A stretch of 64,000 nucleotides of DNA from Arthrobacter sp. ISL-65 (GTDB lineage: Bacteria; Actinomycetota; Actinomycetes; Actinomycetales; Micrococcaceae), in assembly GCF_018613795.1 (NCBI RefSeq), contig NZ_JAGGPN010000005.1, positions 53,176 through 117,175 on the forward strand, written 5' to 3'. The notes under the pieces are model-generated. The model was given only the letters and a program-made list of their open reading frames with translations. It had not been told where the DNA came from and made no database searches. The position numbers and the translations under genes were made by a program. Below are positions 58,059 to 64,000 of this stretch, piece after piece (the first letter of the stretch is position 1; each line of letters opens with the position of its first letter).

Positions 58059-58456
58059 ACCGGGCAGCCGATAAGAGCCAGGCAGCCGCAGCAGCCACGC
58101 CCAGCAGGCAGTACAGCGGCCACAACAGGATCAGCACCCAGGCGCTCACGAGCCTGGCCAAGGCTGCCGCTGCCGAGGCCCTGGGCATTCACGCCCATGA
58201 CGTGCGCGCTGACTGGACGGACGACGGCGGCCTGCTGGCTTTGTCACTCGTCGCCCCCATCCGGATCCCCAGCCTGACTGCCGTCCTCGCCGACCCGGGA
58301 CGTGTCCCGGCGCTGGGCGGCTCCATCTGGGACAGGACCGTGCACGCCAAGACCGACATTTTGACCAAGGTCACCGAACTCAGCGGTGCGAGCCTGAGCA
58401 GGGTGGACATCCGCATCAGCGGTGCCCACGTCACGGAAGAGGGCAGGGTGCGGTGA
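58055..58456 (+). CDS. Second Asp23/Gls24-like protein
   Basis: A 133-residue protein, diverged in sequence from the first Asp23 copy. It shows RISTQALTSLAKAAAAEALG and a C-terminal RVDIRISG, with the alpha/beta order of the family. ATG 58055 overlaps the DUF2273 gene. Role inferred from the cluster. Confidence 0.65.
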   Translation: MNRAADKSQAAAAATPSRQYSGHNRISTQALTSLAKAAAAEALGIHAHDVRADWTDDGGLLALSLVAPIRIPSLTAVLADPGRVPALGGSIWDRTVHAKTDILTKVTELSGASLSRVDIRISGAHVTEEGRVR

Positions 58457-59103
58457 GTTCCGTCGTCGAACAGCAGCATGAGGCCGGCGGGGACCCGGCG
58501 CAGGGCGGCTCCGGTGCGGCGCACGCCGCTGGCATTGACATGCGCCGCGTCCTGCACCGCGAGACCCACGCCTCACGTGCCGTGGCAGCAGTCATCGCAG
58601 GTTCCCTGGTCACAGTGCTCTGTCTTTACGCGCTCCTGGAATCCGCGGTGCGCGCCATCGGCCAGCCGCCCTGGCTCATCGACCCGCAGACCGCAGCCGA
58701 ACGGATCGTGGCGCTCCCGTCGGGCATACCGCCGCTGCTGCTGGGTGCTGCCGGAGCCGTGACCGCCGCAGTAGGTCTCTTCTTTTTCCTGAGCGCGGTC
58801 CTCCCCGGGCGCCGGGCCCGGCATCTGCTTGCTGACCGGCGGATTGCCGTGGTGGTAGATGACGAGGTCATCGCTGCCGCCCTTGCCCAAAGGGCGCGCG
58901 TGGCGGCTAACGTCACGCAGGAACAGGTCATGGTGGTGGTTTCCCGGCGCCAGGTAGTGGTCAATGTCCGCCCCACATCCGGAGTCCCGACCAGCGAAAA
59001 CGCCATCCTGCAGGCGGTGGAGGACGAACTGCAGGCGATGGGACCGTCCCCCATGCCCCAGGTGACCATCAATTTGTCGACCTCGGGGGTGGTGGGCGCA
59101 TGA
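58453..59103 (+). CDS. Membrane protein with Asp23-cluster C-terminal domain (DUF6286-like)
   Basis: A 216-residue protein with two membrane helices (about residues 43-65 and 90-115) and a cytoplasmic C-terminal domain with VTQEQVMVVVSRRQVVVNV. The second half follows the AmaP-like pattern found in actinobacterial Gls24 clusters. GTG 58453 overlaps the preceding stop. Confidence 0.75.
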   Translation: MSSVVEQQHEAGGDPAQGGSGAAHAAGIDMRRVLHRETHASRAVAAVIAGSLVTVLCLYALLESAVRAIGQPPWLIDPQTAAERIVALPSGIPPLLLGAAGAVTAAVGLFFFLSAVLPGRRARHLLADRRIAVVVDDEVIAAALAQRARVAANVTQEQVMVVVSRRQVVVNVRPTSGVPTSENAILQAVEDELQAMGPSPMPQVTINLSTSGVVGA

Positions 59104-59711
59104 ATGGCACACCAAGGCTTCTCAACCGGATTCTTCTCGGCATTCTTGGCTTCAAGCTGCTGGTGATCGGCGTGCTGCTCGTTCTCCTGGCTGCCGTCCC
59201 CGCCGTCGCGGCGTGGTGGCACACCTGGTCCAGAAGCCTTTCGGACAACGTCACCGCGGCCTTCGAAGGCACGCAGTTCCCCGGCCGGCAGGGGAGTTGG
59301 CTGTGGGTCGTCCTGGCCCTCGGAGTGGTGCTGCTGATCGGCCTCATGGTTGCGTGGATCGCGCAGCAGGGCAAGGGCCGCACCGACCTCCTGCTGGCGG
59401 CGGATGATCCGGGCGGCGTTCCCGGCGACATCAGGATCGGCGGGGGAGTGGCTGAGCAGGCACTGAAGAACGCCCTGGCCGACCGTCCCGAGCTCGCCGG
59501 CGCCACGGTCTCGATCTACGACGTCAAGGGCCAGCCGGCGCTGAAGCTCCGGCTCCACCCTCGGCCGGGCGTGCCTCCGCAGGTCGTCGCGGCCGAAGCG
59601 GCGGACTTGGTTGACGCGCTGAGCGCCGTGGTGGGCCAGCGGACGCCGGTTCTGGTGCACATCGCCGCTGGCGCGCGGACCCGCTTCAGCCGCGCCGAGC
59701 GGGTCCGCTAG
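59100..59711 (+). CDS. AmaP-like alkaline shock membrane anchor protein
   Basis: A 203-residue protein with two membrane helices (residues about 15-40 and 68-90) and a C-terminal domain with VSIYDVKGQPALKLRL. The order and topology match AmaP, which anchors Asp23 to the membrane. ATG 59100 overlaps the preceding stop. Last gene of the operon. Confidence 0.72.
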   Translation: MNGTPRLLNRILLGILGFKLLVIGVLLVLLAAVPAVAAWWHTWSRSLSDNVTAAFEGTQFPGRQGSWLWVVLALGVVLLIGLMVAWIAQQGKGRTDLLLAADDPGGVPGDIRIGGGVAEQALKNALADRPELAGATVSIYDVKGQPALKLRLHPRPGVPPQVVAAEAADLVDALSAVVGQRTPVLVHIAAGARTRFSRAERVR

Positions 59712-59754
59712 CTCCGTTGACCAGAGCTCTGTCAGCCAGAAACCGTCGGCCCGC

Positions 59755-61632
59755 TTATCCGGCCACCAGGTAGGCCGCACTGTTGGGCGCAACCACGGCT
59801 TCATCAGCGCCTGATTCTGCAGCGCTCGACAGCGCCACCCGGTAACCGTCGGGGACCGGCGTGGGATCCGCTCCCGTGTTGGCCACCACCAGGACATCAC
59901 GGTTGTGGAAGGCCAGGACGCCCAGTTCGGGATCGTGGTTGTCCGCCCAGCAGAATGTCCCCGATCCCAGTCCGTGGCTCCGGCGTGCGGTGAGCGCGGC
60001 GCGGTACAGCTCCAGTGTCGAGCCTTTGACGCCGTCCTGCCGGTCCGCGGCCAGGTCTTCGAAGGATTCTGGCTGAGGCAGCCAGGGCGCGGCGGGGTCC
60101 TGCGCAGTGGACGCCTCTGCGAAGCCATACCCGGGCGCTGCGGATTTCCATGGCAGCGGCACCCGGCAACCGTCGCGCCCGCGCTCAATGCCGTTGGTCC
60201 GGAAGAACGTCGGGTCCTGCCGGGCTTCGGCGGGCAGCGTGGTGTGCTCGGGGAGGCCAAGTTCTTCACCCTGATAGATGTACGCGGAGCCGGGGAGGGC
60301 CAGGGACACCAGCGAGGCGGCCCGGGCACGGGCCAAGCCCAGGGTCTCATCGGGCTGCTCGTCCTCGGCGGCAATCCCCTTGGGAAAAGTGGTGGGATCC
60401 TGCAAACCGAAGCGGCTCGGATGGCGCACCGTGTCATGGTTGCTCAGCACCCACGTGGACGGCGCCCCCACGGACGCGGCCGCCTTGAGGGAGTCCTCGA
60501 TGGCCACGGCCATCCGCCGGGCGTCCCAGCCTGCCAGGAGGAAGTCGAAGTTGAAGGCCTGCTGCATCTCGTCCGGCCGGATATACCGCGCCAGCCGCTC
60601 CGCCGGTTCAACCCACGCCTCGGCCACCAGCATGCGATCGCCGTCGTACCCGGCCAGGACCCGGTTCCAATCCCGGTAAATGTCATGGACGCCGTCCTGG
60701 TCAAAGAACGGCGACGGCGGATACAGCGGCGACACTGGTTCGTGTTCGGAGGCCCCGGCGGTGTCCCCGGCCCCGGCGCCCGAGCCGGCGGTGTCACCAG
60801 CGGTATCACCAGCCGGAGAGGCGTGCGCCGTATGCGGCTCAACTTCCTCTCCGTGGGCGCCCGGGGGATCCGTCACATGGGCGGCTTCGGCGGAGCCTTC
60901 CACCATGGCGGCCACACCTTCCCAGTCCGGAAGGCCGGCCTCCTTCACCATCCCGTGGGCCACATCTACCCGGAATCCGTCCACGCCCCGGTCCAGCCAG
61001 AAGCGGAGCACGGAACGCATCTCTTCCCAGACCTCGGGGTTTTCCCAGTTGAGGTCCGGCTGCTTCGTGTCGAACAGGTGCAGGTACCAGTCCCCGGGGG
61101 AGCCGTCCGCATTCGTGGTCCGCGTCCAGGCCGGTCCACCGAAGATGGAATTCCAGTTGTTGGGCGCGAGGTTACCGTCGCCGGACCCGGGGACCTCGTC
61201 CTTCCCGGGCCGGAACATGTACCGCTCCCTGGCGGCCGAGCCGGGTCCCGCCGCGAGGGCCTCCTGGAACCACACATGCTCATCGGACGTGTGGTTGGGG
61301 ACCAGGTCGACGATCACCTTCAGCCCGCGGGCGTAGGCCTGTTCCAGCATGGCGTCGAAGTCGGCCAGCGTACCGAAGGCCGGGTCCACCTGCCGGTAAT
61401 CGGCGACGTCGTAGCCGCCGTCGGCCTGTGGGGACCGGTAGAACGGCGAGAGCCAGACGGCGTCGACACCCAAGTGCTGCAGGTAGGGCAGGCGAGCCGT
61501 GACACCGGGCAGGTCACCCATGCCGTCACCGTTCCCGTCGGAAAAGGAACGTGGATAGATTTGGTAAACAGCTGCGTGGGCCCACCACGCCGTTGTCTCG
61601 GAAGCCGGCGTGCTGATCGGGCGGTGACTCAT
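59755..61632 (-). CDS. Alpha-glucosidase / oligo-1,6-glucosidase (GH13)
   Basis: A 625-residue cytoplasmic GH13 enzyme. The catalytic residues are Asp223 in FRVDVAHG, Glu338 in VAEAWVE and Asp400 in SNHDTVRH; the start WWAHAAVYQIYPRSF is typical of oligo-glucosidases. Residues about 265-305, between the first and second catalytic residues, include a Gly/Asp/Thr/Ala insert with AGDT repeats that intact relatives lack. It probably hydrolyses alpha-glucosides imported by the divergent ABC transporter. ATG 61632 follows GGAGAGG. A LacI-type operator lies between the two units. Confidence 0.92.
   Translation of the reverse strand: MSHRPISTPASETTAWWAHAAVYQIYPRSFSDGNGDGMGDLPGVTARLPYLQHLGVDAVWLSPFYRSPQADGGYDVADYRQVDPAFGTLADFDAMLEQAYARGLKVIVDLVPNHTSDEHVWFQEALAAGPGSAARERYMFRPGKDEVPGSGDGNLAPNNWNSIFGGPAWTRTTNADGSPGDWYLHLFDTKQPDLNWENPEVWEEMRSVLRFWLDRGVDGFRVDVAHGMVKEAGLPDWEGVAAMVEGSAEAAHVTDPPGAHGEEVEPHTAHASPAGDTAGDTAGSGAGAGDTAGASEHEPVSPLYPPSPFFDQDGVHDIYRDWNRVLAGYDGDRMLVAEAWVEPAERLARYIRPDEMQQAFNFDFLLAGWDARRMAVAIEDSLKAAASVGAPSTWVLSNHDTVRHPSRFGLQDPTTFPKGIAAEDEQPDETLGLARARAASLVSLALPGSAYIYQGEELGLPEHTTLPAEARQDPTFFRTNGIERGRDGCRVPLPWKSAAPGYGFAEASTAQDPAAPWLPQPESFEDLAADRQDGVKGSTLELYRAALTARRSHGLGSGTFCWADNHDPELGVLAFHNRDVLVVANTGADPTPVPDGYRVALSSAAESGADEAVVAPNSAAYLVAG
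60790..60813 (-). repeat. 12-bp duplication within a Gly/Asp/Thr/Ala-rich insert of the glucosidase gene
   Basis: GGTGTCACCAGC at 60790-60801 and GGTATCACCAGC at 60802-60813 encode AGDT-type units; further degenerate copies (GGTGTCCCCGGC) lie within 40 bp. Confidence 0.75.
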
Positions 61633-61657
61633 AGTTGCCTCTCCGGTAACAATTAGG

Positions 61658-61671
61658 TGTAAACGCTTGCA
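61658..61671. promoter_or_regulatory. LacI-type operator in divergent sugar promoter
   Basis: TGTAAACGCTTGCA, 26 bp before the glucosidase start and 88 bp before the ABC binding-protein start. It matches the levansucrase-upstream site at 13 of 14 positions. No LacI gene is seen in the window. Confidence 0.65.
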
Positions 61672-61758
61672 TATCTTCGGGCAACGTTACTAGTGTGACA
61701 GTCACCACATCAACCGCACGAATGATTTTCATGTCACTCAGCGAGGAGTCTCCAGCCA

Positions 61759-63054
61759 ATGAAAACCCCTAAGTTCTTACTCCCGGTTGCCACTGCCGGT
61801 GTGCTCGCCCTGACCCTGTCCGCCTGTGGCGGCGGCGGCGGGGGCAGCACAACGGGCGGCGGTGCCGGGGGAGGCGACGCCGCCAACAACCTTGACGGCC
61901 GCGGGCCCATTACCTACGTTCAGGGCAAGGACAACAGCAATGTGGTCCGCCCACTGGTCGAGAAGTGGAACGCCGCCCACCCGAACGAGAAGGTGACCTT
62001 CAAGGAGCAGACGGACCAGGCGGACCAGCAGCACGACGACATTGTGCAGCATTTCCAGGCCAAGGATGCCAGCTACGACGTCGTGGACGTTGACGTCGTG
62101 TGGACCGCAGAATTCGCCGCCAAGGGATGGCTCCAGCCGCTGAAGGACAAGATGGCCTTCGATACCAGCGCCATGCTGAAGCCGACCGTCGACGCCGCCT
62201 CATACAAGGGAACGCTGTACGCGGCCCCGCAGACCTCCGACGGCGCCCTGCTGTACTACCGCAAGGACCTGGTTCCCACCCCGCCGAAGACGTGGGACGA
62301 GATGATGGGCATGTGCTCTATCGCCAAGCAGAACAACATCGGCTGCTACGCCGGACAGTTCAGCAAGTATGAAGGCCTGACCGTCAACGCTTCGGAGGCC
62401 ATCAACTCCGCCGGCGGCGCCGTTCTGGATCCGGACGGCAAGCCCAGCCTGAACACCGCCGAGGCCAAGACGGGCCTGGAGAACCTGGCCAAGGCCTACG
62501 CCGACGGCAACATCCCGAAGGAAGGTATCACCTTCCAGGAGGAGCAGAGCCGCCAGGCGTTCCAGGGCGGAAAGCTCCTCTTCCTGCGCAACTGGCCTTA
62601 CGTCTACAACCTGGCAACCACTGAAGGTTCCTCGGCAGTGAAGGACAAGCTGGGCATCGCCCCGATCCCGGGCAAGGACGGCCCCGGTGCATCCACGCTG
62701 GGTGGCCACAGCATGGCAGTCAGCGTCTACTCCAAGAACAAGGCAACGGCCCTGGACTTCCTGAAGTTCATGACGTCGGAAGAGACCGAGAAGTTCTACG
62801 CCACGCAGGGTTCACTGGCTCCCGTACTGGGCAGCCTCTACACCGACGCTGCCTTGGTGAAGAAACTCCCGTACTTGCCGGTGCTGAAAACCTCCATCGA
62901 GAACGCAGTGCCGCGTCCGGTCAGCCCGTTCTACCCGGCCGTCACCAAGGCGATCCAGGAAAACGCGTATTCAGCCATCAAGGGCGAGAAGCCCGTGGAC
63001 ACCGCACTGTCTGACATGCAGAAGTCCATCGAATCCGCCGGTTCAGGATCGTAG
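61759..63054 (+). CDS. Sugar ABC transporter substrate-binding lipoprotein
   Basis: A 431-residue family 1 binding protein. The lipobox LSAC ends at Cys23, followed by a Gly-rich linker to about residue 40, then the periplasmic-binding fold with APQTSDGALLYYRKDLV and GGHSMAVSVYSKNK. It captures a sugar, probably an alpha-glucoside by context, for the permease genes downstream. ATG 61759. It is divergent from the GH13 gene and shares the operator at 61658. Confidence 0.92.
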   Translation: MKTPKFLLPVATAGVLALTLSACGGGGGGSTTGGGAGGGDAANNLDGRGPITYVQGKDNSNVVRPLVEKWNAAHPNEKVTFKEQTDQADQQHDDIVQHFQAKDASYDVVDVDVVWTAEFAAKGWLQPLKDKMAFDTSAMLKPTVDAASYKGTLYAAPQTSDGALLYYRKDLVPTPPKTWDEMMGMCSIAKQNNIGCYAGQFSKYEGLTVNASEAINSAGGAVLDPDGKPSLNTAEAKTGLENLAKAYADGNIPKEGITFQEEQSRQAFQGGKLLFLRNWPYVYNLATTEGSSAVKDKLGIAPIPGKDGPGASTLGGHSMAVSVYSKNKATALDFLKFMTSEETEKFYATQGSLAPVLGSLYTDAALVKKLPYLPVLKTSIENAVPRPVSPFYPAVTKAIQENAYSAIKGEKPVDTALSDMQKSIESAGSGS

Positions 63055-63061
63055 TTCCGCC

Positions 63062-64000
63062 ATGGCAACCGAAGTAGGCTCGACGCCGGTCAAGGCACCG
63101 GCGTCGGGCGGCACCCCGATCCACCACGGCCCCAAGGGCGTGGGTGAGGATAACAAGATTCTGAGTCAGGGAAAGTGGGCCTCCTGGCTCCTTGCCCCGA
63201 CCATCATTGCCCTTGCCGTGGTGATCGTTTACCCAATTATCAGCGCAATCGTGATGTCCTTCCAGAAGGATGCCGGCCTGGATCCGGCCACCGGCCTCTT
63301 TACCGCAGGCGGTCCGGCAGGCGTCCAAAACTACGTCAACTGGCTCGCCCAGCAGTGTTCTGCTCCGGCAGGCGGAACGGTGGCTTGCCCGCCGGGTACG
63401 CTGGGTGCGCAATTCTGGTCGGCCACGGCAACAACGTTCTTCTTCACTGTGGTGACCGTAACCTTCGAGACCGTCCTGGGCTTCTGGATGGCAATGATCA
63501 TGGCCCGCACCTTTAAGGGCCGGAGCATGGTCCGTGCCGCCGTTCTGGTGCCGTGGGCCATCCCCACTGCCGTCACCGCGAAGCTCTGGTTCTTCATCTT
63601 CGCCTTCGAAGGCATCGCCAACAAGCTGTTCAACACCTCGATCCTGTGGACCGGCAGCGAATGGCCGGCGAAGTGGGCAGTGGTCATCGCGGACGTCTGG
63701 AAGACGACCCCCTTCATGGCTTTGCTGATCCTCGCCGGACTCCAGATGATCCCGGCCGAGGTTTACGAGGCCGCCAAGGTCGACGGTGCGACGGCCTGGC
63801 AGCGCTTCCGGTTGATTACCCTGCCGCTGGTGAAGCCCGCCCTGATGGTGGCCATTCTGTTCCGTACCCTGGATGCGCTGCGCATGTTCGACCTCCCGTA
63901 CATCCTGACGGGCGGCGCAAATAACACCACTACCCTGTCCATCCTGGTGATCAACCAAATCAGACAAGGGTTCAATGCCGCCGCGGCGTTGTCGACCATC
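63062..64000 (+). CDS. Sugar ABC transporter permease (MalF-like), cut by window end
   Basis: The first 313 residues are present and remain open at the window edge. It has five to six membrane helices and the EAA loop EAAKVDGATAWQRFRLITLP that contacts the ATPase. The Q/C/G-rich periplasmic loop between helices 1 and 2 (about residues 68-115) is typical of MalF-type proteins. ATG 63062 starts seven bases after the binding-protein stop, so they are one operon; a MalG-type permease is expected beyond the window. Confidence 0.9.
   Translation, partial: MATEVGSTPVKAPASGGTPIHHGPKGVGEDNKILSQGKWASWLLAPTIIALAVVIVYPIISAIVMSFQKDAGLDPATGLFTAGGPAGVQNYVNWLAQQCSAPAGGTVACPPGTLGAQFWSATATTFFFTVVTVTFETVLGFWMAMIMARTFKGRSMVRAAVLVPWAIPTAVTAKLWFFIFAFEGIANKLFNTSILWTGSEWPAKWAVVIADVWKTTPFMALLILAGLQMIPAEVYEAAKVDGATAWQRFRLITLPLVKPALMVAILFRTLDALRMFDLPYILTGGANNTTTLSILVINQIRQGFNAAAALSTI

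Noticed and set aside
61695..61705. CRP-like site GTGACAGTCAC
   Set aside because: The spacer between the GTGA and TCAC halves is far too short for a CRP site; may be chance or another regulator.

Overview
The window is high-GC, densely coded DNA with frequent GTG/TTG starts, ATGA/GTGA gene overlaps and protein families typical of Actinobacteria. The gene set (ADP-heptose genes, RfaE-like fusions, 13E12-type HNH protein, Asp23/Gls24 cluster, levansucrase, histidine utilisation) best fits a soil Micrococcaceae such as Arthrobacter or Pseudarthrobacter. The species call is an inference from content, not from a database match.

Layout. 1-2 kb: end of a deacetylase/methyltransferase gene with an apparent internal deletion, then a family 2 glycosyltransferase. 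2-6.6 kb: envelope and stress genes (YihY, small membrane proteins, an SDR epimerase, a group-3 sigma factor); two divergent promoters here share a TAAGCAYG palindrome. 6.5-19.2 kb: a large sugar-nucleotide and glycan locus with GmhB, GmhA, two bifunctional HldE proteins, three GT9 heptosyltransferase-like enzymes, two GT4-type transferases, an SDR and an aldehyde dehydrogenase. Together these could make and transfer ADP-D,D-heptose in a Gram-positive; no HldD epimerase is seen. 19-28 kb: a spermidine-synthase-like protein, a LysR/3-hydroxybutyrate dehydrogenase pair, a LysE exporter, a small HTH pair, an amino-acid permease, a DUF222/HNH protein and an SDR.

28-38.4 kb: histidine degradation (IclR regulator, hutU, hutH and, 4.7 kb further on, hutG). 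Near-identical 18-bp palindromes before iclR, hutU and hutG suggest one regulon; hutI is not in the window. Between them lie a cation:proton antiporter and a class A penicillin-binding protein. 38.4-49.7 kb: purine permease, CopC, a flavoprotein-like protein, a universal stress protein with a PEP-synthase/Rph-like phosphotransferase, DedA, and a LolA-like protein with an ABC exporter. 49.7-54 kb: NlpC/P60 hydrolase, CDF zinc transporter, zincin, EamA permease. 54-54.5 kb: a tRNA-Glu-Asp-Phe operon with hairpins in each spacer. 55-64 kb: secreted levansucrase, a lipoprotein, a five-gene Asp23/Gls24 envelope-stress operon, and an alpha-glucosidase divergent from a sugar ABC transporter that runs off the window. 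Levansucrase and alpha-glucosidase share a LacI-type operator.

The most unusual feature is a recurring pattern of short tandem repeats (units mostly 15, 16, 18 or 21 bp, 2-5 copies). They are in frame inside variable loops and tails of otherwise conserved enzymes, and they also straddle gene ends. At least twelve loci in 64 kb carry them, with unrelated unit sequences.
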